Source of the DNA: Phascolomyces articulosus
Lineage: Eukaryota > Mucoromycota > Mucoromycetes > Mucorales > Lichtheimiaceae
Length of the DNA: 64,000 bases
Direction of reading: 5' to 3'
Assembly (NCBI GenBank): GCA_025677815.1
Contig: JAIXMP010000040.1
Location: forward strand, 274,173-338,172
In this document: one piece after another, positions 47,302 through 59,571 of the stretch
Numbering within the stretch: the first letter of the stretch is position 1
Layout: each line of letters begins with the position of its first letter
Made by a program: the position numbers and the translations under genes
Notes under the pieces: model-generated
Seen by the model: the letters and a program-made list of their open reading frames with translations, nothing else
What the model was told of the DNA's origin: nothing
The model's database searches: none

Positions 47302-50300
47302 ATGGACAACGTTATTGATCTTGTCAACAAAATCCAAGACGTCTTTTCCACCATTGGTGTAGGTGGTAATGATAGTCTCGATCTACCTCAAATCATTACT
47401 GTGGGTTCACAAAGTGCAGGAAAGTCGTCCGTCTTGGAAAATATTGTTCAGCGCGATTTCTTACCGCGTGGTAGTGGTATTGTGACCCGTCGACCATTGG
47501 TATTACAACTCGTGACATTACCACCTGCTTCGACAGAAGAAGATTATGGTGAATTTCTTCATGTTCCTACCAAACGATTCTATGACTTTGGTGAAATACG
47601 TCAAGAAATTGAACATGATACAACACGTATTGCTGGAACAAATAAGGGTATTTCGCGTCAACCGATCCATTTAAAGATATATTCCAAACGTGTGCTTAAT
47701 TTAACCATGGTGGATTTACCTGGTCTGACAAAGGTAAATAATCTTTTTTTTAATTGTCGTCAATAGTATTCTTTGACAACAGGATCATGTAGACTTATCG
47801 TTTTTATTTTTATTTAGATTCCCATAGGTAATAAAAAAAAATGGAACTGGAAAGGATAGGAAATCAGGAAGTGGATGGATGATGGATATATATGTATATA
47901 TATATATATTTTATTTTTTTTCGGGGGCTAATGGTGGTGTTTTTAATATTATTATGATTATTTCGTCGTGGGAAGGTGATCAACCTGCGGACATTGAGAA
48001 ACAAATACGAAGCTTAGTTCTAGACTATATTTCAAAGCCAAACAGGTAAGATATATAGGTTTGATTTCTTTTAATAAATGGATGGATATATGGAAACGGG
48101 ATCAACTTCAAAAAAAGAAGCAGAAAGAAGGAAGGACAAAGGATTCACTAATGAAATAATTATATGAAAAAAATCAATAGTATCATTCTTGCTGTGAGTC
48201 CTGCGAATACCGATATTGCCAATTCAGATAGTTTAAAATTGGCACGTAAAGTAGATCCAGCTGGTAAACGGACCATTGGTGTTGTTACAAAATTAGATTT
48301 GATGGATGCAGGCACCAATGCATTAGATGTTTTGACGGGCCGTGCTTTCCCATTAAAACTTGGATTTGTTGGATTGGTGAATCGAAGTCAACAAGATATT
48401 TTAACCAATAAATCCATGGACGACGCTATTAAAACAGAACAAGAGTTTTTTGTAAGACATGCTGCTTATAAAGGGATTGCTGCTCGATGTGGCTCCACTT
48501 ATTTGGCAAAACAATTGAATTCGGTACGTATTTTACTTTTATCTATAGATTGAAGGATTTAAGGCGATATTCATTAGGATGAGATAGAAAACTTTGGGTT
48601 TGCGTCCCCTGTCAATTCCTCCCAAATCTTTAATTTTGTTTATCCGTTTTGTCGGTATTATTATTAACGTGTGTGTATGTAATATGGTGTGTAATGTTGT
48701 ACGACATGGTTTGTCTTTTTTATTATTATCATTTATCATTTTTAGATCTTGGTGGCGCATATTCGGGACAAGTTGCCCGACATGCGGTCTAAATTAAGTG
48801 CCATGATTGGTCAAACACAGCATGAGCTTGCACAATATGGTGATCCAGCATTCATTGGTAGTGCTCATAAGGTAAGATTATGCTTTTAATATTAAATTTT
48901 AATTTTTCGAAAGATTGCTCATTTTACTTTATTTTACTTTTGATATTGGTTAGGGATCATTGGTATTAAAAATGCTTACCATGTTTGCAACTCAATTCAC
49001 AGCATCAATTGATGGTACATCACCTGAAATATCTACCAAGGAATTGTAAGTACATTGGTTTGGGAGGAAAGGGAAATAGTGATCAAACAAAGGACGAAAA
49101 ATGAATACAGTGGAATGATGAATATCTCTATATATACTCATTCCTTCATGATTCATGATGTTACAGATCGGGTGGTGCAAGAATTTATTTTATCTTTAAC
49201 AATATCTTTGGACATGCTTTGGATGCCATTATTCCATGTTCCAATATTACCAATGATGATATCCGTACAGCGATTCGTAATTCCACTGGTCCTCGATGTT
49301 CACTTTTTGTTCCTGAATTAGCTTTTGATTTACTTGTTCGACCACAAATTCGATTATTAGAATCACCTAGTTTAAGATGTGTGGATATGGCCTTTCAAGA
49401 ATTATCGAAAATTTGTCATACATGTGGTACAAAGGTAACAGCAACAAAATTGACAGATCTTGTATTTTTCATATGAAAAATAAAAAGTGTATGTGTGTTT
49501 TATTAACCTATGATTGAAATGAATATTAGGAATTAATGCGATTTCCCAAATTACATTCAAAATTAATTGATGTTGTCTCTGACTTGTTACACGAACGTCT
49601 TGGCCCAACCTCCACCTATGTGAAAAGTTTAATTGATTTGGAATGTGCTTATATTAATACCAATCATCCTGATTTCCCTGGAGCCACAGGTGCTATGCAA
49701 GAATTAGAAAAAACACGAAATAAGAGCCGTAAGAAGCAACAGGTAAAAAAAGTTTTTTTCTTTCTTTGGATGATGATTAAAAAAAAAAAGATGTATAGAT
49801 ACTAACCCTCTTTTTTAGAATGATCATTTAAAGGTGAATGGCACCAGTACAACCAATACAACCAATACAGCAGCAACAACAATGGATTTGAAACGACGAA
49901 ATGAACGATCTTCCTCTATCACATCATCCACTTCTATGAATGGACCCAATGGACCAACCCTTCCTGGATCATCACCTTCCAAAGACTCTTTCTTGAATTA
50001 CTTTTTCGGTGGTGCATCAAGGACAGATCGACCTAATTTAGGACCTAATGAAAAGAGTCTTCATCATACAAATCCAATCACATCACTTACGAATGATATT
50101 GAAGGGGAATTAGAATCTCATTTTGCAAATAATGTAAGTAATATCCCCTTCCCCTCCCCTTCTATACTCTCTCTTCCTCCCCCTTGAACTAAGGTTCGTT
50201 TCAAAAAGAAAAAAAAGGTGTCAGTTATTCACTTTCTTATTATTTCCTGGGATATATCTCTATAGTTTACTTTGGAATCAGGAGAAGATTTTTTTGCACA

Positions 50301-50712
50301 GTCATCAGATAAAGAAGATATGGAAGTAGAATTAATTCGTAAGTAGTATGAGTGGGTGGGGGATCATAGTGTTTATCCATATATGACCTTAAATCAGAAT
50401 AGATAAATTATGAATCACTCTAACAACTCTATTTTTTTTAAAAAAAAACAATCACTAGGAACCTTAATAATATCCTATTTCAATATCGTCCGCAAGACAA
50501 TTCAAGATCTTGTTCCGAAAGCCATCATGCATTTATTAGTTAATTTCACGCGTGAGTCAGTGCAGAACCGGCTGGTTTCCGAACTGTATCGTGAAGATCT
50601 ATTTAATGATTTGTTATTGGAGGATTCAGCTGTTGCTGCAGAACGTACTCGATGTAAAGCCATGTTGGATATGTATCGAAAAGCGTTTGCCATTATTAGT
50701 GAATCCATCTAA
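47302..50712 (+). CDS. DNM1: Dynamin-related GTPase Dnm1 (mitochondrial and peroxisomal fission)
   Basis: Eleven exons (47302-47733, 47818-47827, 47976-48045, 48181-48523, 48746-48871, 48954-49045, 49167-49434, 49530-49742, 49819-50133, 50266-50338, 50459-50712) give 731 aa. The GTPase domain has P-loop GSQSAGKSS, switch region [23 protein letters not shown] and TKLD. The block [16 protein letters not shown] and [10 protein letters not shown] favour Dnm1/Drp1 over Vps1. The stalk follows ([34 protein letters not shown]). A variable Asn/Thr/Ser-rich insert (about 49830-50133) comes next, then the C-terminal GTPase effector domain ([20 protein letters not shown]). It assembles into rings that constrict mitochondria and peroxisomes. 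Exon 2 is a 10-nt microexon. Confidence 0.94.
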
Positions 50713-51257
50713 AAAATAATAATAAGAAAAAAAAACATAATAATAATAGTAATAAATTGATTTTTTAACGTTTCGTTGTTGTTGATTCATTCATATCTAT
50801 CACCAACACAATTTTTTAAAAAATATATATAAACTTTACGCACACACCATTGTCATTATCTCCCCTCTACCACTCATCATCATCAATAATATATAATACA
50901 CTTTATATAATCTTTTTTTTTGTTTATCCATTCTTCCTTCAAAAGTGATATTGATTATTTGTTATTATTCATTGAATGTTGCATACATTAAATGAAAATG
51001 ATTTTTAATAAAATAATAAAAATAATAATAATAGAAATAATAATAATAATAATAAAATATATAATAAGTGATAAAGTAATAGTAATAAACTGCAAGTAAA
51101 GAGAAAAATGCTACACAGGGGAAAAGAAAAGGGTTTTTCTTTGGGGGAAGGAGGAAGAGGAAGTAGAAGGAGATAAGGAAGAAAGATGGAAAGAAAGAAA
51201 AAACAAGAGTTTTTTTTATACAAACTAATAAAAATCTGGGTGTGTGGATGTGTATCA

Positions 51258-51285
51258 TAATAATAATAATAATAATAATAATAAT
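51258..51285. repeat. (TAA)n microsatellite
   Basis: About nine TAA units, uninterrupted, in the spacer between DNM1 and the RhoGAP gene. Confidence 0.9.
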
Positions 51286-51442
51286 ATGTTATATAAAAAA
51301 TGTAAGAAAGTTGAAAATAAGGAGTTGAAAGAGTGGCGTAATAAGTTGCATCAGAAGAAGATATACTAATAATAATATAATAATATAATAATATATAATA
51401 TATATATTTATATAATGGATGGTACTTTTTTTGGGGGAGGAG

Positions 51443-51471
51443 AGGAGAAGAAGAAGAAGAAGAAGAAGAAG
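51443..51471. repeat. (AAG)n microsatellite
   Basis: About nine to ten AAG units in a purine-rich strand, just past the RhoGAP stop codon. Confidence 0.9.
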
Positions 51472-51541
51472 GGGAATAATAGTTGTAGATTGAGGTAAAG
51501 GAGAAGTTGGTGTTGGAGAATTTGTATTATATCGGGGAGAT

Positions 51542-54500
51542 TTATGATTGTCGTCCTACTAATAACCATGATCGACGATGTGTTCGTGGTTGTTGCCTGG
51601 AAGAAGAATCGTATGATTGTGGACTTGTGGGTGGCGTTAATGGATTCATGTTGATCGTGGCAGGTGATGGTGATGGTGGTGAAGAAGTTGGAGCAGAAGG
51701 ATGAATCATTTGATCTAAACTCCTTAATGCTTGTCTTGATGATATATTAGTTGTTGTAAAACAACCAATGACTCTTGGATCATACAGGAATGGAATCCAG
51801 TTGGAAGGTACCTAAAATATCATGAACAAGAAGAAGGGGGAAAAGAAGAAGAGGAGGGGATATATTATGGTTTTGTTTTGTGGGGGAGCGAGAATGATCA
51901 TCAATAACAAAAAAAAAAAAAGAAGGAGAAGAAGTTTAAGTCAATCACCATCCATCGGCATCAAGCAAAGCAAGCAGTATACAATCCCGATTCAATTATC
52001 CTATTTGTGTGTCAATAATAATTACCTTGCAGAATTCGTCTTGATAATGAATCAACATTTCAACAACACGAATTTCTTCTCTTGCACCACGTTGCCTTTC
52101 TTCGGCCAATTCTTTGGATGCAGTAGGTGAATAAAAGACAGTAGGTGCAATGACACGCGCTAAATTACCAACATCCATTTTATTTGTTTCATGAAAAGTA
52201 GCCACCCATTTCAAAAACAAAAACAATAATTGCATTGTATCACGGTTGGATTTTGGAAGCATGCAACATGCCATATGAAGAATCTTTTTGGCTTTGTCTT
52301 CTGTTTCCATCCCTGCATTTTTTTATAATATATAAGCATCCTTTTAGTATTACTTGTTCTTCTTCTTTCTTTTCGTCATGTTATTATAGTTCAATAATAC
52401 ATAACATCATGACTCAAATACAAATCCTGATCCACCAAAAAAAAAAAAAAAACTTACGAGTAGACGTAATGAGTAAATTATAAAGTTTAAATGTCAATAA
52501 AGGTTCAGGTAATTCTCGTAAATAACGTTTTAATAAAGCAGCCAATTGAATAGGGGATTCGTTCAAATACTCGATACTTTTGTTGTCATGATCAATTGCA
52601 TCACATGTTTCATTCAATTCACGAATATTTCCATTTTTACGAAATACGCCTTCCAACGACATATCTTTTGTAGTTGCAGAGAAAAACATGAAAAAATGGG
52701 GGAGAATGTGGTCAGCTGACAAGAAGCGTATTGATTGAAAACTGAAAAAAAACAAATATCATCAACATTTTCACTTACCCATGCCGAGGAGCGCCAAGAT
52801 ACAATTTTGTACAATACAAGGGATGGATGCAGTAGGTGTAAAACAGGGTGCCAACATACTATTCGTGGTGCATGTTGGAGAAGGAAAATGAGGGACTGTG
52901 CCTGTGCTTTTATCTTGTGCTACTAAACTAGAGAGAGAAATGCCAAATGTCTTCTTGCTGCTACTAGCGTTGTTGTTATTATGTTGTGGATGATGAAAAA
53001 GCAAGGGAGATCGACTAGGTGCTTCATAATGTTTATTATTCATATGAATATTACTGCGGGCGTTGTTATTGTTATTATTATTGCTGATGTTTCCGTCGGC
53101 GCCGCCTATGGATACAGCTGGAGGAGGAGATGAAGATGCCATGGCTGTTGTAGTAGACGTAGAGATGGACGGTAATGGTGGGATACCACCTCCGGTTGCT
53201 CCAACGCGCGCTTTTAATCGATACCAAAAAGAAGACCTTTTCATTTCCACCATAGCAATTAATTGGTCCAAGGTTAAATAATTTAGTACAATCGATTCAA
53301 GGTATAATACTGCCATGTGTCGTACAATTGTATCCTGAACTGTGGACAGTTGTGCTAGTTGACACGTGTTTTCACTGCTGGTGCTGTCGTCGGGGGAAGG
53401 TGGGCCTACCGGAGTCGATATGCCTTCCGATGTAGTATCCAATGTACATACGGATGCCCGTCTTGCTGCTCCTGCTGCTGCTGCTGCTGTTGTTGTTGTA
53501 GCTGCTGCCGCTGGTACTACTGATGGTGATGATGCTTGTTGCTGCTGCTGTTCTGTTTGTGGTTGATGCTCAATAATTACGCCACAGGCACCAATATTAT
53601 TATTGCTATTATTACTACGTTTGTTAATATTATTATTACTATTATTATTCACATTATTATGACTAGAATTGACATTATTATTATTATTATTCGTGTGTCG
53701 ATCAAAAACACCATAGAGCGGCCGGCGCTCTCTTCGATTTCCACTTAATGCTCGTCTTAAACTACCAAATCGACTCGTTGTCGTTGTCTGTTGTACTGGA
53801 TGATGTAATGTACTCGAACCTGTTGGTGGTGGCGTTGAAGTAGAAGCGGATGGATCGCGTATTATACTAGTTACGCGTCTTACAGTAGGTGAAAATTGAT
53901 AATGAGTAGTGGTTGTAGATGGTTGTTGTTCATCATGAGGATGGTTTTCTTTGGTTGATTTCGCACGTTTTACACTTGAAAGATGAACAGAACCAAATAA
54001 AGATTGTCGACGACGAGTACTATTGGTGCGATTCATTAAACGTAAAAGAGTGGATTGTCGTTTACTTTTGTTTGTTGTTGTAGTGGTAGTAGGATCGGTA
54101 TTTAATCTGGTTTCATACTCATGTAGCATTACTTTTTTAGAAACTTCGCCTGATCCTTTCACTTTTTCTATTGTTTGGTTAAAAAAAAGTAGAATAGAAG
54201 AGGAAGAAAAAAAAAAGAGAAAAATAGTGAGTAAAGTAATTATAATTATCGTAGAAAAATAAGAAAAAAAGAAAAGAAGGAGCGGGGGGGGAGAAATTGA
54301 AAAAGAGACAAGGATAAAAAAAACAGGGAAACACATAAAAAGGGGGGGAAAATAGAAGAGTCAAGGAACGCGTCAATAAAAATACCAAGGGAAAAAATGG
54401 ATTATTATTATTATTACATGTAATGTATTAATAATAATATTAGAATAGTAATAATAATAATAGACGGATAATAATAGTATATATATATATATATATACAT

Positions 54501-57500
54501 TAATCATAATCATAATAAATAGTAACGTACCTGATGTTGATGGTATCATCATCATCATGTTATTATTTGTTGATATCGTATAAAGTCGTGTTAATGCAGC
54601 TTTGACGTGATCAAGATACTGTTCTAAACGACTGATATGAACAAATACTTGTTGCTGATGAGGAGGGTTTTCCATCATCATTGTCATCCCACTTACAATC
54701 GTAGGAGTGGAGGATGAATGTTGGCGTTTATCATTACCAGAAGTACAACAAATATTACATAATAATACCATTGTTTGTTGTTGTGGAGGTTCAGCAATGG
54801 TATTATTATGACTACTATTATTTTCTTGTGGCTGTTGTTGTTTATCTTCATCAATTTGGTGCACTTCATTATTATTATCGTCATCATCATAATTCTCTCG
54901 TTCATTTTCCGATACTGTTACTGTTGCAATGGATGCAATGGGAGCCATTATCATGGCAGATGGATAATGACTTAAACGTGCCCTTTGTAACTCCTTGGAA
55001 AGTGGTCGATGGCATCGAGTGCATATAAAGCACGAGGTGTGCCACCGTAATGGCCCCTTTTTAAAACATTCATCATCAATGGATCGGAAACATCGTTGAC
55101 ATTTATCTACCAGGATATCGTCGGAAAGTGGACTAGAAGAAGAAGGTAGGAAAAACGGATCCTCTTTGAACCAATAACGACCTGCCATCCAAACTCTTTT
55201 TTTCTCTAATAATAATAAATTGGAAAGAAATCGATAAACGGAATCTTGGATATGGTATTGACTCTCCTATATATAATAATAAAAAAAACCCGAGCATATG
55301 AGCATTCAGAGAGGGTTATGTAAAAATAAAAATAATAATAGTAAATAATAATAATAATACGAATACGCGCTAAGCTCAAATTGTATTTTTTTTTTACCAA
55401 TCGTAAAGCTTCTGTAAGACCAATGCGAATCAGGGTTTTTAGGTTCTGGGCCATACCCGTTACTAATGGTAACAATTCTTGAGTCACACAAATTTCCTTT
55501 TGGTGTTCCATTGCATCATGTTGTTGATAGGCAAGTAAGTGAAAAAAACGAATGATTTGATTACACACGGTCCTTGATTCTTGGGTACATTGTAAAACTA
55601 AATATAAAATAATGCAATAATATAGAATAGAAAGGAGTCAATTCATATATATATATATATATACGTTAGTAGAGAAGGAAGGGAGTAAAATATAACAAAA
55701 TAATATCAAGAATCCATCATCCTCATCGTAATAATAAGAATTATGTTCCCTTCCCAACTATAAAACGCGCGCGTGTGGCGTTCCCCCCAAATAAAGGCAG
55801 ATCCTATCTTTCTGTTTATATATATATATATATGTATGTATAAAATAGAATACCTTCTCCTTGGTCAAATAAAATGGTATGAATCCAATCTAATGCAGTA
55901 AACAAGACTTCCAGATGCGTAACAAATTGAGCAGCCATACGTAACCCTTCCATCGATGCACCCGCTGCTACATGAAGTAACATATCTGAGATACAAGTCG
56001 CTGAAGATTCTTCAAAAGCCGAAACATCGGTCCATATACGATTGACTTTTTGTTCAACTAATGCTTGTACTTGTTGTAATCGTTTTGGATCCATTAATTT
56101 TGGATTTTCTAATAAAATAGACAAAGGAGAAAGAATATATCGGGTAAAGTAGATTTTAGTATATGGAGAGAGCCAACAGGAGGTATATAAATATGTATAT
56201 GATGTGATTGCATGAAAAAAAAAGATGTTCAATCATAATAGGCGATGAAAAGCGGGAGGGATTGTAGGTTTAGAGAGAGAGAGAGTATATAATGCATAAT
56301 AGATATAATGAATTATATGTAGAATTATCATCTTCTTACCATAGCAATAAGATTCACTTAATCGAATGTTCCAAAACTGCGAACCATTCCCAATAATCAT
56401 GTTTTTTTATGCATTATAAAATTTTGGGGTTAGTTATTTCCTTTTTTACTGTCTATACTATTATAATAATGCATATATTTCTATCTATATAACTTTATGC
56501 TTCTTTTTTTTTGGCTCTCTCTTTCTATCTCTTTTTTTTTCTTTTTACCTTTTGTATCATATAACATTCTGGATGCCATCTTTTACCAAGAAATTGATGA
56601 TGTTCCACAAATTGTTTCAAGATTGCTTGATCACAACCAGCACAATGGGTTTTAGGTAACATGGAAAAATGATATCGACAATAAGCTTGACCTTCTTGTT
56701 CAAAACAAGGTTCACCTTGTTCTTTTCCTGTGGCGATACAATCTGGACATTGTAAACAATGAGGATGGAATCGTAAATCTGTATTGACAGGTCCCAAGAT
56801 AGGTTCATCGCAGTGACGACAGATTAATCCAAGATGAGCATAATAATGATATTCACATACAATCATGGTCCGTTGCTGTGGTTCTTGTTGTTGTACGCCA
56901 AGATGATAATTTTCATTAGAACGTTGCTGTTGATTGTTGGCGTCTAATGCATAAAACTTGCTTGCAACTAGTTTATGACAATCCTATAAATATATATATA
57001 AAAACCAGAAAAATGGATTAGTATCATCTCCTCTTCTTCTCCTTTAGCATATAGTATATTCTAATAATAATAAGCATTTTCATAATATACAAGCTTATTA
57101 GAGCTAATAAACAATAATCTCCTTGGTATTTCTTTCATTTCTCCATATCATGACAGCTTTTTTCCGAATAATTCATTATCAAATATAGTATAATATATAA
57201 TAATATTAAGAGGCAATAGCATGAGGTTGTCATATTAGATATGTATATAGTAAGTAGTTAGTAGTGGTAGTAGTGGTAGCAATGTATATATAAAAATAAA
57301 TGTCATTCACACGTTTCTCCTGCAGTCATCTACTTGTTTTTTCTTCTTCTTTCAACATTCTCCCCTCTCTTTTGCCATTTGAAAGAAAAGAAATAATCAT
57401 CCATATTATATCCTCTCTGTTCTTCTTACAAACACACATACACACACGCACATCACATACACCACATAGATACAGCTCCTTGGTTTTTTTTAAGTTAATC

Positions 57501-58561
57501 TAAAAACTCGCCACCCAAAAAAAAGCACACACCTTCATCATTCAACCAATTTTCCCAAATCAACCCCCCTTTTTTGTTTCCATTGTTTCCTCCTTAACGC
57601 ATTTACGCACGCACATTTTTTTTCTTCAGCCAGCCGGGATATATATACTCTAATCTTTTTTTCTCCACGACACACACATTATATATAACAAATAATAGAT
57701 ACATTACCTCATTTTCCAAGTATGTTATATATATACGCCCCTTCTCTCCCCCACTTTAATTGGGAATACTGCCACCACTACTATGAATACTACCTGATAA
57801 GCCGAGAGCCTTTTTTTTTTTTTTTTACCAAAGAACCAAAAAAGGATATTTTGTTTGTGTGAAGCTCCTTTTACCGATCGATATTTCTTTTTTGCATCAT
57901 CATCATCATCCACAGTGTTCATATATATAAATCCTTTATCCCCTTTTTTTGCCTCTATCCCGTTTCTTCAAACACATATACATCATCTTTTATCCAAAAA
58001 GAAGGGAATTCAGAGGCAATGAAGAAGAAAAAGATCCATGTTTTTCTGTTTCTCTTTCTCCTCCTCTTTTTTTTTTTTCTACTACTATCCATTCATCATC
58101 ATCATCACCACCACCGAGCCTCTTTTTCTTTTTTGGAAATATATATATCAGTGGATAAACCATTGGATATATACTTTCTCTCCCCCTCAAATAAGATAAT
58201 AAAGAATTTGTATGTATATATATATAACCTCAAGGAGAAAGAAAAAACAAGGTACCAAGGAGAAGAAGCAAATCAATTGGAATATGTCTATCAAATTATA
58301 AACAAATAAATTTCTTACCTCACATATAAAACAATTATAATGGTACGTTTCACCAAGTGCTCTTACGAGTGTACCATCCCCTTTTAAACATGGTTGTCCA
58401 CAAGCACGACACATATGTGTTGTTTTTCGCCCTACTGTTGTTGTTGTGGTTGTAGTAGTCGTGGTAGTGGTAGTGGTCGGTGTTGGTATAGGTGTCAGTT
58501 GTTCTTGCTGTTGTTGTACAGTAGCGTTGTCTTTGTCTTTTGACATTGTCGTTGTTATTGG

Positions 58562-58595
<34 letters not shown>

Positions 58596-58705
58596 GGACG
58601 TGGTGTGGATTCATAGGACATGGAGTGTTTTATTTCAATGGCGGTTTTTGTATCACTGCTATTGTCCGTAGTAATGTCCATTTCATCGGCAAATGTCGTT
58701 GCCAT
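51542..58705 (-). CDS. LIM-domain RhoGAP, Lrg1-like
   Basis: Ten exons (58705-58319, 56983-56549, 56376-56340, 56108-55854, 55597-55398, 55266-54531, 54167-52779, 52664-52458, 52312-52026, 51811-51542) give 962 aa. N-terminal poly-Asn and poly-Thr tracts precede three LIM domains: CRACGQPC...CEDC, CRHCDEPI...CPDC and CAGCDQAI...HPECYMIQKFWNIRL, the last continuing as in yeast Lrg1. A helical middle and a LIM-like zinc cluster (CQRCFRSI...CFICTRCHRPL...CNICC) follow. Then comes a long Asn/Gln/Thr/Ala low-complexity region. The RhoGAP domain comes last, with arginine finger motif EGVFRKNGNIREL, IQLAALLKRYLRELPEPLL and NLARVIAPTVF. It should switch off a Rho GTPase (Rho1 in yeast) in wall and polarity control. 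The first intron, about 1.3 kb, is the longest in the window. ATG at 58705 is the first in frame. Confidence 0.88.
56984..58320 (-). other. Long first intron of the LIM-RhoGAP gene
   Basis: The interval 56984-58318 between coding exons 1 and 2 is about 1.3 kb, roughly ten times the usual intron here. It has pyrimidine-rich and TA-rich stretches and no recognisable gene. It could hide an alternative promoter or first exon for a shorter form starting in LIM1. Coordinates are given from the 5' end of the intron on the minus strand. Confidence 0.5.
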
Positions 58706-58902
58706 GGCGACAATCAAGTCTACTTTTTCTTCCAATAAATAATATTGTTGCCAAGGTGAGTATATTCTATTTGGGTGACTATTAGGGTGTAATACTATGT
58801 TTTCAGTAAAAGACGTTCTTATTGAAGAAGAATAGCCGTAAGAAGAAGGGGGGGTAGAAGGGCCAAACGGGAAGGAGGTGAAGAATTATGATATATCTAA
58901 AC

Positions 58903-58934
<32 letters not shown>

Positions 58935-59571
58935 TTATACCTGAAAATAGATCAACTCAACAATATATATTCCCTTTTTTTTATGCCGCAAAAGGGAGAT
59001 ATAGGGCTTTTATGTTTCGATACACACTACCCTACGCGTTTATAAATATTGAAAAAAGAATTATTTTTCAATAAAAGGATGGATCGTATCACGTCGTCGT
59101 TGAGTCGATTGATTGTTTAGATAAAGTAGTATATATGATATATAGTGAATAAAAAAAAGTGGAAAAAAGTGAGAAAAGAAGAATAAAAAGTGTTTAGTTA
59201 CAGAAGAAGCGAATAAAAAAGAGAGAAAGAGAGAGGAGGGGAGAGGAAGGATTTGAGTGAATGGATTATAATCAAAAGGGACAGTGTGAGGGGGTTTTCT
59301 TTTTCTTTTTTTTTGTAGGAGAACGGGGGTGGGGGAGAGAGAGACAGAGAAGGAAGAACAAGTTGTTTTAGTAGTAAAGAATGAATAAAAACAAGAAGAT
59401 TTAACTATCTTGACAAAATTCAATCATCATTACTTACATAACTCTACCTGTAGACACATACATTTTACATAGATTATTTGTCAAGATCAACTGCTACTAC
59501 TACCACTACTGCTGCTGCTATTGCTACTACTTTGTATTATATATTATGCGATGAGTTTTTATTATTATTAT
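58706..59571. other. Spacer between RhoGAP start and ELG1 stop
   Basis: It holds the RhoGAP promoter region (next to 58705) and the ELG1 3' UTR. A TA run lies at about 58903-58926 and purine-rich sequence at 59160-59400. No gene was recognised. Confidence 0.6.

Larger units (their letters stand above)
50713..51541. other. Convergent 3' spacer rich in simple repeats
   Basis: DNM1 (+) and the LIM-RhoGAP gene (-) end here. TAA-type repeats lie at about 51010-51050 and 51258-51285, and an AAG repeat at 51443-51471. There is no coding content. Confidence 0.7.

Noticed and set aside
47302..50712. Naming the dynamin Vps1
   Set aside because: The EFLH-x-P-x-KRFYDF block, ILAVSPAN and the position of the variable insert fit Dnm1/Drp1 better than Vps1.
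51001..51285. CRISPR-like or tandem repeat array
   Set aside because: Only TAA-type simple repeats are present, with no spacer structure, and the genome is eukaryotic.
52771..54336. Single 521-aa minus-strand open frame as a gene of its own
   Set aside because: It is exon 7 of the LIM-RhoGAP gene plus read-through into both introns. The ends lie beyond clear GT-AG sites, and the frame joins the RhoGAP exons.
57300..58309. Open frames within the long RhoGAP intron as nested genes
   Set aside because: They are Phe/Ser/His-rich translations of pyrimidine tracts with no recognisable domain.
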